DNA from: CAVVAL01 sp963742725
GTDB lineage: Bacteria > Actinomycetota > Actinomycetes > Mycobacteriales > Cryptosporangiaceae
NCBI GenBank assembly: GCA_963742725.1
Contig: CAVUMX010000001.1
Coordinates: 2,294,001-2,358,000, forward strand
Direction of reading: 5' to 3'
DNA: 64,000 nt
In this document: piece after piece, positions 1 to 9,055 of the stretch
Numbering within the stretch: position 1 is the stretch's first letter
Layout of the letters: every line of letters begins with the position of its first letter
Translations under genes and position numbers: made by a program
The notes under the pieces: generated by a model
What the model was told of the DNA's origin: nothing
Database searches by the model: none
The model's input: the letters and a program-made list of their open reading frames with translations, nothing else

Positions 1-133
1 TGAGCAGCGTGTCCTTGTTGTCGCCGAGGACGTTCAGCAGGTCGCCGAGGCGGTCCCGGTTGTCCCAGACGAGGTCGACGACGTCCTTCGTCTTCTCCAG
101 GTCCATGCCGCTGACGAGTTTCCCCAGGTCCAT
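1..133 (-). CDS. Unknown protein, N-terminal part only
   Basis: An open frame begins at an ATG whose reverse complement lies at 131-133 and runs off the left edge after 44 codons. It is preceded by a GGGGG ribosome-binding stretch. The visible residues are polar and rich in Asp, Leu and Lys (MDLGKLVSGMDLEK, then DLVWDNRDRLGDLL) and look like an amphipathic helical start. No domain can be named from 44 residues. Codon use matches the neighbouring genes, so it is probably real, but the function is unknown. Confidence 0.6.
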   Translation of the reverse strand, partial: MDLGKLVSGMDLEKTKDVVDLVWDNRDRLGDLLNVLGDNKDTLL

Positions 134-230
134 CGCGTACCCCCAGTCGCCGGCCCGGGCCAGAATCCCGGAGCAAGCGGAGCGTAGATCCCGCCGCTCG
201 GCGGAACCAGCCCGTCCACCTTTCAAGACT

Positions 231-264
231 GGTCTAGACCGGTCTAGTCCGGTATCGCCATAGT
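231..264 (+). promoter_or_regulatory. Overlapping palindromes with possible promoter
   Basis: GGTCTAGACC (231-240) and AGACCGGTCT (236-245) are perfect palindromes that overlap. Together they form a tandem of the 10-mer GGTCTAG(A/T)CC. TAGACC at 235-240 and CATAGT at 259-264 are 18 bp apart and could be -35/-10 boxes, placing transcription start near 271, ahead of the TTG at 319. The site lies between divergent genes and could serve either one. Operator function is inferred from symmetry only. Confidence 0.4.
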
Positions 265-318
265 GGACATTGCGGTCGCCGCGGTGCGTCGGCGACCGAA
301 CCGACGAAGGGAAAAGCG

Positions 319-621
319 TTGCGGACAAAGACCTTCCTGGCCATCACGGCGGCCCTGGCCGGCTCGCTCGCGATGGCGGCGCCGGCGCAGGCCGCGCAGG
401 CGCCATGCGGTCTCGGCAGTGACGGTCCGCGGGCCAGCGTCACCTGCTGGGGCGGCACGAGCCTGACCTGGCGACTCGTGGCCGACTGCGTGGACCACAG
501 CAACATCCGCTGGCCGCGCGTCGTCTACACGACCTACGGCCAATACCACCGCGGCAGCGGATCGGACACCCTCTACTGCACCAGCGGCCTGCGCGCGCAC
601 GGCCGTCTCGAACTGCGCTGA
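319..621 (+). CDS. Small secreted protein, unknown function
   Basis: Encodes 100 residues from a TTG start, chosen because AAGGGA lies six bases upstream. The N-terminus is a typical Sec signal: MRTKTFL, a hydrophobic Ala/Leu core, then APAQAAQA as the likely signal peptidase I site near residue 25. The mature part is about 74 residues with four cysteines (CGLG, VTCW, ADCV, LYCT), suggesting two disulfides, and is rich in Trp, Tyr and Arg. No family was recognised. It stands alone, with a strong hairpin directly behind it. Confidence 0.7.
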   Translation: MRTKTFLAITAALAGSLAMAAPAQAAQAPCGLGSDGPRASVTCWGGTSLTWRLVADCVDHSNIRWPRVVYTTYGQYHRGSGSDTLYCTSGLRAHGRLELR

Positions 622-629
622 ACACACTC

Positions 630-663
630 GTGGGGCACCCCCGCCGCGACGGGGGTGCCCCAC
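630..663. terminator. Hairpin between convergent genes
   Basis: A perfect 14-bp stem (arms 630-643 and 650-663, six-base loop) lies nine bases after the small secreted gene and six bases from the stop of the minus-strand acyl-CoA dehydrogenase. There is no U-run, as is usual for actinobacterial hairpin terminators. It probably stops transcription from both sides. Confidence 0.75.
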
Positions 664-668
664 GGGGC

Positions 669-1829
669 TCAGTACGACTTGGGCAGTCCCAGGGAGTGCT
701 GCGCGACGAAGTTGAGGATCATCTCGCGGCTCACCGGCGCGATCCGCGCGGCGCGGACAGCGCCCCACAGCGTCGCCAGCCCGTACTCGGTGGCCATGCC
801 GTTGCCGCCGTGCGTCTGGATCGCCTTGTCGACGGCGTCGATCGAGGCCTCGGCTGCGGCGTACTTGGCCATGTTCGCGGCCTCGCCGGCCAGGGCGTCC
901 TGGCCCTGGTCGTAGAGCCACGCCGCCTTCTGGGTCATCAGCCGCGCCAGTTCGACCTGGATCTTCGCCTGCGCGAGCGGGTGCGCGATGCCCTGGTGCG
1001 CGCCGATCGGCGTCTTCCACACCTGCCGCTCGTTCGCGTACGCCGCCGCCTTGGCCAGGGCGTACCGGGCGGTGCCGTTGGCCTGCGACGCGATCGTGAT
1101 CCGCTCCGGGTTGAGGCCGGCGAACAGCGCGGGCAGCCCCGCGTCGGCCGACTCGCCGACCAGCGCGTCGGCGGGCAGCCGCACGTCGTCCAGGAAGAGC
1201 GTGAACTGCTTCTCCGGGGACGTCACCTGCATGTCGATCCGCTGCGCCTCAAGACCAGAGGCATCGGTCGGGACGATGAACAGCGCCGGCTTCAGCTGAC
1301 CGGACTTCGCGTCCTCCATGCGGGCGACGACCAGGACGGCCTCGCACTCGTCCACACCGGAGATGTAGTACTTGCGACCCGACAGCAGCCAGTCGTCGCC
1401 GTCCCGGCGGGCGGTCGTGGTGAGCTTGTGCGCGTTGGAGCCGGCGTCCGGCTCGGTGATCGCGAAGGCCATCTTCACGGAACCGTCCGCGAAGCCGGGC
1501 AGCCAGCGTTGCTTCTGCGCCTCGGTGCCGGACTTGGCGATGACCGTCGCGCAGATCGCCGGCGACACGACGATCAGCAGCAGCGAGCAACCGGCCGCGG
1601 CCAGCTCCTCGGCGACGATCGCCAGCTCGGTGATGCCGCCGCCCCCGCCGCCGTACTCCTCGGGCACTGCGACGCCGAGGAAACCGGCCTTGCCCGCTTC
1701 CGCCCACAGCTCGTCCGTGGTCCCGCCGGACTTCGCCTTCTCGACGAAGTAGCTGTGGCCGTACTTGGCGGCGAGCTGCGCCACCGACTCGCGCAGCAGG
1801 CCGTGCTCGGGGCTTTCGCTGAAGTCCAT
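669..1829 (-). CDS. Acyl-CoA dehydrogenase (last gene of the AtuA-type operon)
   Basis: A 386-residue FAD flavoenzyme, usual length for the family, expected to introduce an alpha,beta double bond into an acyl-CoA. The FAD/substrate signature ITEPDAGSN is at residues 124-132 and QTHGGNG at 338-344. The C-terminus reads RIAPVSREM where many relatives carry the catalytic YEGT loop, so the catalytic base probably lies elsewhere, as in isovaleryl-CoA-type enzymes. The ATG overlaps the stop of the biotin carboxylase gene (TGATG), showing translational coupling. Neighbouring carboxylase and AtuA-like genes suggest a branched or terpenoid acyl-CoA substrate; this is inference. Confidence 0.9.
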   Translation of the reverse strand: MDFSESPEHGLLRESVAQLAAKYGHSYFVEKAKSGGTTDELWAEAGKAGFLGVAVPEEYGGGGGGITELAIVAEELAAAGCSLLLIVVSPAICATVIAKSGTEAQKQRWLPGFADGSVKMAFAITEPDAGSNAHKLTTTARRDGDDWLLSGRKYYISGVDECEAVLVVARMEDAKSGQLKPALFIVPTDASGLEAQRIDMQVTSPEKQFTLFLDDVRLPADALVGESADAGLPALFAGLNPERITIASQANGTARYALAKAAAYANERQVWKTPIGAHQGIAHPLAQAKIQVELARLMTQKAAWLYDQGQDALAGEAANMAKYAAAEASIDAVDKAIQTHGGNGMATEYGLATLWGAVRAARIAPVSREMILNFVAQHSLGLPKSY

Positions 1830-3796
1830 CAGTCCTCCGGAATGATCGCGAGGACAGCGCCGCCCTCGACCTGGCTGCCTTCACTGACCCGCAGCGCGGT
1901 GACGACGCCGTCGTGCGGCGCGACCACGGGGTGCTCCATCTTCATCGCTTCCAGCACGAGCAGCGGCTGGCCCTTCCGGACCTCCGCGCCGTCCTGGACA
2001 TGCAGCCGGACGACCGTCCCCGGCATCGGCGCGAGCAACGACCCGGCTTCGAGCTGGGACGACGGATCGGGGAACCGTGGCACCTCCACGAGCGCCACCG
2101 CGCCAGCCGGCGAGTCCACATAGGATGTGTCGCCGACAGTGCGCACCGCGAACTGGACCCGCATGTCGCCGTGGCGCAGCTCGACCAGGTCAGGCCGCGG
2201 CTCGCCGGCCAGCCGCAGGCCGAGATCGTCGCCGCCGCACCGGGCGAGCAGACCGCTCCGATCGAGCGTGTACTCGATCTCGATCCGCTCGTCGCCGGCC
2301 TGGTAGCTCACCCGCTGCGGTTGGGAGGGGTTGTTCCGCCAGCCGCTGGGGAGCCCGCGGAGCACGGTGGCGTCCGCGCGCCGCCTGGCCGCTGCGGCCA
2401 GAGCCGCGGCTACTGCCGAGACGCGTCGGGTCTGTTCGGAGGCCAGCGGGGTGGCGAGGGTGTCCAGGCCGTGCCGGTCGAAGAAGCCGGTGTCGGTCTC
2501 GCCGGCCAGGAACGCGGGATGCCGCAGCACCCGGACCAGCAGGTCGCGGTTGGTGACCACGCCGTGCAGCTCGGCGCCGGCCAGCGCGGCGGTCAGCCGG
2601 CGGGCGGCATCGTTCCGGGTCGCGCCCCAGGCGATCACCTTGGCGAGCATGGGGTCGTAGTGGACGCCGACGACTGAACCGTCGACGACGCCGGAGTCCA
2701 GCCGGACGCCGTACGCCGCCGGAACCGCGAACTCCGCCGACACACCCGGCACGGCGAATCGGTGCAGCGTGCCGGTCTGCGGGCGCCAGTCGGCGGCCGG
2801 ATCTTCGGCGTAGAGCCGCACCTCGATCGCATGTCCGCGCGGTGCCGGCGGCTCGGCGTCGAGCGGCAGCCCTTCGGCGACCGACAGCTGGAGCGCGACC
2901 AGGTCCAGCCCGTAGACGCACTCGGTGACCGGGTGCTCGACCTGGAGCCGGGTGTTGACCTCCAGGAAGAAGAACCGGCCGTCCGCGCCGAGGAGGAACT
3001 CGACGGTGCCGGCGCCGACGTACCCGATCGCGCGGGCCGCCTTCACGGCCGCGTCGCACAGTTCCGCGCGCAGTTCCGGAGACACCGCCGGCGACGGCGT
3101 CTCCTCGATCACCTTCTGATGCCGCCGCTGGATCGAGCACTCCCGCTCGCCGAGCGCCCACACCGTGCCGTGCGCGTCGGCGAGGATCTGCACCTCGATG
3201 TGGCGTCCGGCCTCGACGTACGGCTCGCAGAAGACGGTCGGGTCGCCGAACGCGGACGCCGCCTCCCGCCGCGCCGACTCGACGGCGCCGCTCAGCTCCT
3301 CGACGGTGCGCACGATCCGCATGCCGCGCCCGCCACCGCCGGCCGATGCCTTGACCAGCAACGGGAGGTCGCCGGCCGAGACGGCCGACGGGTCCAGCTC
3401 GGTCAGGATCGGGACGCCAGCGTCCGCCATCAGCTTCTTGGCGTTGACCTTCGAGCCCATCGCCTCGATCGCCTCGGGCGGTGGCCCGACCCACGTGAGG
3501 CCGGCGTCGAGCACCGCCCTGGCGAACGGCGCGTTCTCGGAGAGGAAGCCGTAGCCAGGGTGGATGGCGTCGGCGCTGGTCGCGCGGGCGGCCTCGATCA
3601 GCAGGTCGGCGCGCAGGTAGGTGTCGGCCGGCGCGTTGCCCGGCAGCCGGACCGCGTACGTGGCCTCAGTGACGTGCGGCGCGGCGGCATCCGCGTCGGA
3701 ATGGACGGCGACGGGTTGGATGCCGGCGTCCCGGCAGGTACGGGCGATCCGGCGGGCGATCTCGCCCCGGTTGGCGATCAGCAGTCGGTTGATCAT
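1829..3796 (-). CDS. Acyl-CoA carboxylase alpha subunit (biotin carboxylase plus BCCP)
   Basis: A 655-residue biotin-dependent subunit. Residues 1-450 are the biotin carboxylase: MINRLLIANRGEIARR, GYGFLSEN at 81-88 and the ATP-grasp glycine loop GGGGRGMR at 153-160. The C-terminus is the carrier domain, with the biotinylation motif EAMKM and target Lys at about 619. ATG 3796 is preferred to an ATG 17 codons upstream, because homologues start at MINRLL and GAGGAC precedes it. It begins four bases after the carboxyltransferase stop. Together the two form a methylcrotonyl-, geranyl- or propionyl-CoA carboxylase type of complex; the substrate cannot be decided here. Confidence 0.92.
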   Translation of the reverse strand: MINRLLIANRGEIARRIARTCRDAGIQPVAVHSDADAAAPHVTEATYAVRLPGNAPADTYLRADLLIEAARATSADAIHPGYGFLSENAPFARAVLDAGLTWVGPPPEAIEAMGSKVNAKKLMADAGVPILTELDPSAVSAGDLPLLVKASAGGGGRGMRIVRTVEELSGAVESARREAASAFGDPTVFCEPYVEAGRHIEVQILADAHGTVWALGERECSIQRRHQKVIEETPSPAVSPELRAELCDAAVKAARAIGYVGAGTVEFLLGADGRFFFLEVNTRLQVEHPVTECVYGLDLVALQLSVAEGLPLDAEPPAPRGHAIEVRLYAEDPAADWRPQTGTLHRFAVPGVSAEFAVPAAYGVRLDSGVVDGSVVGVHYDPMLAKVIAWGATRNDAARRLTAALAGAELHGVVTNRDLLVRVLRHPAFLAGETDTGFFDRHGLDTLATPLASEQTRRVSAVAAALAAAARRRADATVLRGLPSGWRNNPSQPQRVSYQAGDERIEIEYTLDRSGLLARCGGDDLGLRLAGEPRPDLVELRHGDMRVQFAVRTVGDTSYVDSPAGAVALVEVPRFPDPSSQLEAGSLLAPMPGTVVRLHVQDGAEVRKGQPLLVLEAMKMEHPVVAPHDGVVTALRVSEGSQVEGGAVLAIIPED

Positions 3797-3800
3797 GTCC

Positions 3801-5393
3801 TCACATCCGGAAGACGCCGAAGCCGGTGGCTCCCGCGACTGGTCCACTGTGGATCGCCGAGAGGCAGAGCCCCAGGACGGTACGGGTGTCGCGCGGGTCG
3901 ATGATGCCGTCGTCGTAGAGCCGGCCGGTGAGGAACAGGGCGAGCGACTGGGACTCGATCTGCCCCTCGATCATCGCGCGCATCGCCGCGTCGCCGGCCT
4001 CGTCGTAGGCCTGCCCGCGCGCTTCGGCAGCCTGCCGCGCCACGATCGAGATGACCCCGGCGAGCTGCGCCGGCCCCATCACGGCCGACTTGGCGTTCGG
4101 CCAGGTGAACAGGAAGCGCGGGTCGTACGCCCGTCCGCACATGCCGTAGTTCCCGGCCCCGTACGACGCGCCCATCACCACCGTGAGGTGGGGGACCTTG
4201 GAGTTCGCGACGGCGTTGATCATCTGCGCGCCGTGCTTGATGATGCCGCCCTGCTCGTACTCCTTGCCGACCATGTACCCGGTCGTGTTCTGCAGGAACA
4301 GCAGCGGCGTGTCGGCGGCGTTGGCGAGCTGGATGAACTGGGTGGCCTTCTGGGACTCCTCGCTGAACAGCACGCCGCGCGCGTTGGCCAGCACGCCGAT
4401 CGGGTACCCGTGGATCGAGGCCCATCCGCACACCAGCGACGTCCCGTAGAGCGGCTTGAACTCGTCGAACCGGGATCCGTCGACGATCCGGGCGAGAGCT
4501 TCGCGCGGGTCGAACGGCTGGCGCAGGTCGGTCTGGGCGATGCCGAGCAGGTCCTCGGGGTCGTACAGCGGTTCGTCCGGGGCCTTCGACGGACCCGGCC
4601 CCTGTTTGCGCCAGTTCAGATTGGCGACGATCTGGCGGCCGAGGCGGATCGCGTCCACCTCGTCGACCGCGAGGTAGTCCGCGAGTCCGGAGACGCGGGC
4701 GTGCATCTCGGCGCCGCCGAGCGATTCGTCGTCGGACTCCTCGCCCGTCGCCATCTTCACCAGCGGCGGCCCGCCCAGGAACACCTTCGCCCGCTCGCGG
4801 ACCATCACGACGTGGTCGCACATGCCCGGCACGTATGCGCCGCCGGCTGTCGAGTTGCCGAACACCAGCGCGATCGTGGGGATGCGGGCCGCCGACAGGG
4901 CGGTGAGGTCGCGGAAGTGGCGTCCGCCCGGGATGAAGATCTCGGCCTGGGACGGCAGATCCGCGCCGCCCGACTCGACCAGGCTGATCAGCGGCAGCCG
5001 GTTCTCGCGGGCGATGTCGTTGGCCCGGAACGTCTTCTTGACGCTCCACGGGTTGCTGGCGCCGCCCTTGACCGTCGGATCGTTGGCGACGATCACGCAC
5101 TCGACGCCCTCCACGACGCCGATGCCGGTGACGACGCTGGCGCCGACCGTGTAGTCCGAGCCCCAGGCGGCGAGCGGGGAAAGCTCCAGGAACGGCGAGT
5201 CCTGGTCGACGAGCAGCTCGATCCGCTCGCGGGCGAGCAGCTTGCCGCGCTTGTGGTGGCGGTCCAGATACTTCTCGCCGCCACCGGCCCTGGCCCTGGC
5301 GTGCTCGGCGTCCACTTCGGACAGTTTGGCCAGCAGCGCCTCCCGCTGCTCGCCCGCCGTCGCGGGATCATGGGTGGTGCGTAGTACGGGCAT
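3801..5393 (-). CDS. Acyl-CoA carboxylase carboxyltransferase (beta) subunit
   Basis: A 530-residue crotonase-fold carboxyltransferase, full length for methylcrotonyl/geranyl-CoA carboxylase beta subunits. Recognisable stretches are GGASNPWSVKKTFRA, SGGADLPSQAEIF, FGNSTAGGAYVPGMCD (acyl-CoA pocket), LQNTTGYMVGKEYE and GASYGAGNYGMCGRAYDPR (biotin side). The motifs fit the MCC/AtuC branch better than propionyl-CoA carboxylase, which supports a 3-methyl-branched enoyl-CoA substrate. The start lies one base past the stop of the preceding dehydrogenase gene. It forms the holoenzyme with the alpha subunit encoded next. Confidence 0.92.
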   Translation of the reverse strand: MPVLRTTHDPATAGEQREALLAKLSEVDAEHARARAGGGEKYLDRHHKRGKLLARERIELLVDQDSPFLELSPLAAWGSDYTVGASVVTGIGVVEGVECVIVANDPTVKGGASNPWSVKKTFRANDIARENRLPLISLVESGGADLPSQAEIFIPGGRHFRDLTALSAARIPTIALVFGNSTAGGAYVPGMCDHVVMVRERAKVFLGGPPLVKMATGEESDDESLGGAEMHARVSGLADYLAVDEVDAIRLGRQIVANLNWRKQGPGPSKAPDEPLYDPEDLLGIAQTDLRQPFDPREALARIVDGSRFDEFKPLYGTSLVCGWASIHGYPIGVLANARGVLFSEESQKATQFIQLANAADTPLLFLQNTTGYMVGKEYEQGGIIKHGAQMINAVANSKVPHLTVVMGASYGAGNYGMCGRAYDPRFLFTWPNAKSAVMGPAQLAGVISIVARQAAEARGQAYDEAGDAAMRAMIEGQIESQSLALFLTGRLYDDGIIDPRDTRTVLGLCLSAIHSGPVAGATGFGVFRM

Positions 5394-5394
5394 G

Positions 5395-6531
5395 TCAGAG
5401 CCCCATCCGCTTGGCGGCCAGTTCGGTCATGATTTCGTTGGTGCCGCCGCCGATCCCGAGGATCCGGGCGTCCCGGTAGTGCCGTTCGACCTCGGCGTCG
5501 CGCAGGTAGCCGAAGCCGCCGTGGAGCTGGACGGCCTCGTCCACCACGGCGTCGCACGCGGCCACGGCGGTGTTCTTGGCGAAGCAGACCTGCTGGACGC
5601 ATTCCTCGCCGTCGTTGATCCGGCGGGCGACGTGGAGGACGTAGGTCCGGGCGACGTCGATCTGCCGGGCCATCTCCACCAGCTTGTGCCGGACAACCTG
5701 CCGGGTCACCAGCGGGCGCCCGAACGTCTCGCGCTTGCGTGCCCAGTCGAGCGTCAGGTCGAGGCAGCGCTGCGCGGTCGCGTACGCCTCGACGGCCATC
5801 GTGATCCGCTCGACCTGGAACTGCCGCATGATCTGCGCGAAGCCGCTGTTCTCGGGTCCGACCAGGTTCTCGACCGGCACGCGGACGCCCACGAACGCCA
5901 GCTCGGCGGTGTCCGAGCAGTGCCAGCCCATCTTCTCCAGCCGCCGCGTGACCGTGAAGTCCTCGATGACGAGCAGCGAGACGCCCTCGTAGCCTGGGCC
6001 GCCGGTCCGGACCGCCGCCGTCACGAAGTCCGCCCGCGCCCCGGAGGTGATGTACGTCTTCGCGCCGTCGACCACGTACACGTCGCCGTCCCGGACGGCC
6101 CGGGTGCGGATCGCGGCCACGTCCGAACCGGCGTCCGGCTCGGTGACGGCCAGCGCGCCGATCTTCGTGCCTGTGAGCGTCGGCCGGACGAACCGGTCGA
6201 CCTGCGACTCAAGCCCCGCCGCGACCAGGTGTGGCAGCGCGATGCCGTGCGTGAACAGCGCCGCCACGAGGCCGCTCGACCCGCCGGACTGGATGATCTC
6301 CTCGGTGACCGTGAGGCTGTCGAGCAGGTCGCCACCGGAGCCGCCGACGCTCTCCGGGAACCCGATCCCGAGCAGTCCGACCGCGGCGGCCTTCACGTGC
6401 AGGGCGCGAGGAACCTCGCCGGCCCGCTCCCACGCGTCGAGATTCGGCACCACCTCGGCTCGCACGAACCGCCGCACCAGATCTCTCAAAGCGGTCACAG
6501 TGCTTGCCGGCTCGCTCGCTGCGCCGCTCAC
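5395..6531 (-). CDS. Acyl-CoA dehydrogenase (second of the operon)
   Basis: A 378-residue FAD enzyme starting at a GTG that overlaps the atuA-like stop (GTGA). A longer open frame upstream is out-of-frame readthrough and was rejected. AVTEPDAGSD is at residues 128-137, QLHGGFGY at 335-342 and RILGIGGGTNEIM at 356-368. The last motif is typical of isovaleryl/citronellyl-CoA dehydrogenase relatives. It likely makes the 2-enoyl-CoA that the carboxylase then carboxylates. Two dehydrogenases in one operon suggest two oxidation steps or two chain lengths. Confidence 0.9.
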   Translation of the reverse strand: MSGAASEPASTVTALRDLVRRFVRAEVVPNLDAWERAGEVPRALHVKAAAVGLLGIGFPESVGGSGGDLLDSLTVTEEIIQSGGSSGLVAALFTHGIALPHLVAAGLESQVDRFVRPTLTGTKIGALAVTEPDAGSDVAAIRTRAVRDGDVYVVDGAKTYITSGARADFVTAAVRTGGPGYEGVSLLVIEDFTVTRRLEKMGWHCSDTAELAFVGVRVPVENLVGPENSGFAQIMRQFQVERITMAVEAYATAQRCLDLTLDWARKRETFGRPLVTRQVVRHKLVEMARQIDVARTYVLHVARRINDGEECVQQVCFAKNTAVAACDAVVDEAVQLHGGFGYLRDAEVERHYRDARILGIGGGTNEIMTELAAKRMGL

Positions 6532-8213
6532 AGCAGCGCCTCGGGGATGTCGAGGTGGCGGGACCGCAGCCACTCGCCCAACGCCTTGGCCTGCGGATCG
6601 AACCGGGTCGACGCCGCCACGCCCGCGCCGAGCAGGCCCCGGACCACGAAGTTCAGCGCGCGCAGGTTCGGCAGCTCGTACCGCTCGATCTCCAGCTCGG
6701 ACGTCTCCGGCAGCAGTCCCCGCAGCGTGTCGACCGTGAGCGTGGCCGCGAGCCAGCCGTACGCGTCGTCGCCGCGCGCCCAGACCCCGAGGTTCGCGTC
6801 GCCACCCTTGTCGCCACTGCGGGCGCCGACGACGGTACCCAGCGGTGCCCGGCGCGTCGGCCCTGCCACGGATTTCGGGTGGGATTGCGGACCCTGGCTC
6901 GCCGATTCCACCCCAAGTCCGCCAGCAACCGGTGGCACGGAAACGCGGGCACCATCCGGCAACACCGCCACGTGGGCCACGTCCGCAGCCGGGACGTAGG
7001 CGGCCGTGTAGACGCCGAACGGGGTGGCGTCGCCGGGCGGTGTCGTGGCGTGGAAGCCCGGGTACGACGCGAGCGCCAGTTCGACGGCTGCCTGGGAGAA
7101 CGCCCGGCCGGCGCGCTGAGCGTCCGCGTCCTTGGCGACCACGTGCAGCAGCGCGCTGGCGGCTTCCTCGGTGGGGGCGTCGCCGTGGTCGGTGCGGGCG
7201 AGCGTCCAGGCGAGTTCCGCGGGGCCCTTGCCGTCGAGCGCGCGTTCCATTTGCGACCGGACCAGCGCCGCCTTGGCCGGGACGTCCAGTCCGGTGAGGA
7301 CGAACGTCATCGCGTTGCGGAACCCGCCGAGCGCGTTGAGGCACACCTTGAGCTGTCCGGACGGCGGTTCGCCGACGACGCCGCTCAGCGCGACCCGGTC
7401 CGGGCCGGCGGCCCCGAGCTGGATGGTGTCGAACCGGGTCACCACGTCCGGGCCCTGGTACCGCGGGCCGCCGATCTCGTACAGGAGCTGAGCGGTGACG
7501 GTCTCGACGGTCACCGCGCCGCCCGTGCCGTCGTGCTTGGTGATGACGGACGATCCGTCCGCGTGGATCTCTGCGATCGGGAAGCCGGGATGGCGCAGGT
7601 CGCCCAGCTCGGTGAAGAACGCGAAGTTGCCGCCCGTCGCCTGGGCGCCGCACTCGACTACGTGCCCGGCGGCGGTGGCGCCGGCCAGCGCGGACCAGTC
7701 GTCCCGTGCCCACCCGAAGTGCGCGGCCGCCGGACCGACGACGAGCGACGCGTCCGTGACCCGTCCGGTGACGACGACGTCGGCGCCCGCGTTCAGGCAC
7801 TCGACGATGCCCCAGCAGCCGAGGTACGCGTTGGCGGTGAGGGCGCCTTCGTACCCGGTGAGGGCATCGCCCTCGACATGGGCGATGCGTACGTCCAGCC
7901 CCAGGCGCGACGTCACCTCACGCAGAGCGGCGGCCAGCCCGGCCGGGTTGAGGCCGCCCGCGTTGGTGACGACCCGCACACCTCGCTCGACGGCCAGTCC
8001 CAGGCACTCCTCCATCTGGCGCAGGAACGTCTTCGCGTACCCCTTGGACGGGTCCTTGAGACGGTCGCGGCCGAGGATGAGCATGGTCAGCTCGGCGAGA
8101 TAGTCCCCGGTCAGGACGTCGAGTTCGCCGCCGGTGAGCTGTTCCCGGACCGCGTCGAACCGGTCCCCGTAGAACCCCGAGGCATTCCCGATCCGGATCG
8201 GCGGCGGGGTCAC
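6528..8213 (-). CDS. AtuA-like acyclic terpene utilisation protein (DUF1446)
   Basis: A 561-residue protein starting at GTG 8213, which overlaps the stop of the gene before it by four bases. The N-terminal ~440 residues are the DUF1446 core (IRIGNASGFYGDRFDA, TGDYLAELTM, VTNAGGLNPAG, GADVVVTGRVTDASL). The last ~105 form the small C-terminal domain that starts at GARSGDKGGDANLG. AtuA is required for citronellol/geraniol growth in Pseudomonas, but its reaction is unknown. Its position beside carboxylase and dehydrogenase genes follows the Atu gene set. AtuE-like hydratase and lyase genes are not in this operon. Confidence 0.88.
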   Translation of the reverse strand: MTPPPIRIGNASGFYGDRFDAVREQLTGGELDVLTGDYLAELTMLILGRDRLKDPSKGYAKTFLRQMEECLGLAVERGVRVVTNAGGLNPAGLAAALREVTSRLGLDVRIAHVEGDALTGYEGALTANAYLGCWGIVECLNAGADVVVTGRVTDASLVVGPAAAHFGWARDDWSALAGATAAGHVVECGAQATGGNFAFFTELGDLRHPGFPIAEIHADGSSVITKHDGTGGAVTVETVTAQLLYEIGGPRYQGPDVVTRFDTIQLGAAGPDRVALSGVVGEPPSGQLKVCLNALGGFRNAMTFVLTGLDVPAKAALVRSQMERALDGKGPAELAWTLARTDHGDAPTEEAASALLHVVAKDADAQRAGRAFSQAAVELALASYPGFHATTPPGDATPFGVYTAAYVPAADVAHVAVLPDGARVSVPPVAGGLGVESASQGPQSHPKSVAGPTRRAPLGTVVGARSGDKGGDANLGVWARGDDAYGWLAATLTVDTLRGLLPETSELEIERYELPNLRALNFVVRGLLGAGVAASTRFDPQAKALGEWLRSRHLDIPEALL

Positions 8214-9055
8214 GCCGCGCCGCCGTGCTGCCAGCCCGGCTCGGACGGCGGCGGTGCGCCGAACGGTCCGGCGGGCTCCTCGGCGCGAGGCGGGCGACCG
8301 GTGCCGGGCGGGCCGGCGAAGGCCTGCGCGACGTCCAGCCACTCGTCCGCGCCGCCGGTGGCGATCAGGGCGAGGTCGTCGCGGTGCCGGCGCTGGGTGA
8401 CGAGGAGGCAGAAGTCGAGGGCCGGTCCGGTGACGCGATCGGGTGCGTCCTCGGGGCCCCACGTCCACAGCTCGCCGCCGGGGCCGGTCAGCTCGACACG
8501 CACGTCGCCGGTCGGCGCCGGCAGGCCGTGCGTGAGGTACCCGTTCGCCCTGGTCCGGACGCCGATGTGCGCCACGTGACGGAGCCGCGCGGTCGGTGTC
8601 CGCTCGACGCCGAGCGCGTCGGAGATGTCCTGCGCGTGCGCCCAGGTCTCCATGAGGCGTGCCGTGGCCATGGACGCGGGGCTCATCGGCGGGCCGAACC
8701 ACGGCAGCTGCACGCCGTCCGGTACCGCGGAAAGGGTTTCGACGAGCGCGGCGCGACCGTTCCGCCAGCGCGCCAGCAGGTTCGGATCGCGGACGATCTC
8801 GCCGGCGCCGTCGTCGACGAACCCGGTGGGGTTCCGGAGCGCCTTCTGGAGTACCTGGCCGAAGGCGTCCGGATCGGTGGCGGCGAGCGCGGTGACCTCG
8901 TCGGTCCAGGTCAGGTGGGCGATCTGGTGGGCGACGGTCCATCCGCTGGCGGGTGTGGCCATCTCCCAGCCGACGGGGCCGAGGCCGGCGACCAGCGCGT
9001 CCAGGTCGTCGCCCTCGGCGGTCAGGTCGGCGAGCAGTGCGGAACGGTCAACCAC
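8210..9055 (-). CDS. TIGR03084-type protein (DinB/MDMPI-like N-terminus)
   Basis: Encodes 281 residues from GTG 9055, overlapping the tetR stop by eight bases. The N-terminal half is a four-helix maleylpyruvate-isomerase/DinB-like domain: GWTVAHQIAHLTWTDE at about residues 38-53, with a conserved His, and METWAHAQDISDAL further on. The C-terminal half ends in a low-complexity Pro/Gly tail. In actinobacteria this family is often found next to AtuA and acyl-CoA carboxylase genes, which agrees with the order here. Its biochemical role is unknown; a thiol-dependent or metal-bound isomerase is a guess from the fold. Confidence 0.82.
   Translation of the reverse strand: MVDRSALLADLTAEGDDLDALVAGLGPVGWEMATPASGWTVAHQIAHLTWTDEVTALAATDPDAFGQVLQKALRNPTGFVDDGAGEIVRDPNLLARWRNGRAALVETLSAVPDGVQLPWFGPPMSPASMATARLMETWAHAQDISDALGVERTPTARLRHVAHIGVRTRANGYLTHGLPAPTGDVRVELTGPGGELWTWGPEDAPDRVTGPALDFCLLVTQRRHRDDLALIATGGADEWLDVAQAFAGPPGTGRPPRAEEPAGPFGAPPPSEPGWQHGGAA

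Noticed and set aside
5395..7800. An 801-residue minus-strand frame covering the dehydrogenase and upstream DNA
   Set aside because: Only the part from GTG 6531 resembles a protein; the N-terminal 400 residues are Arg/Gly-rich shadow of the AtuA-like gene in another frame.
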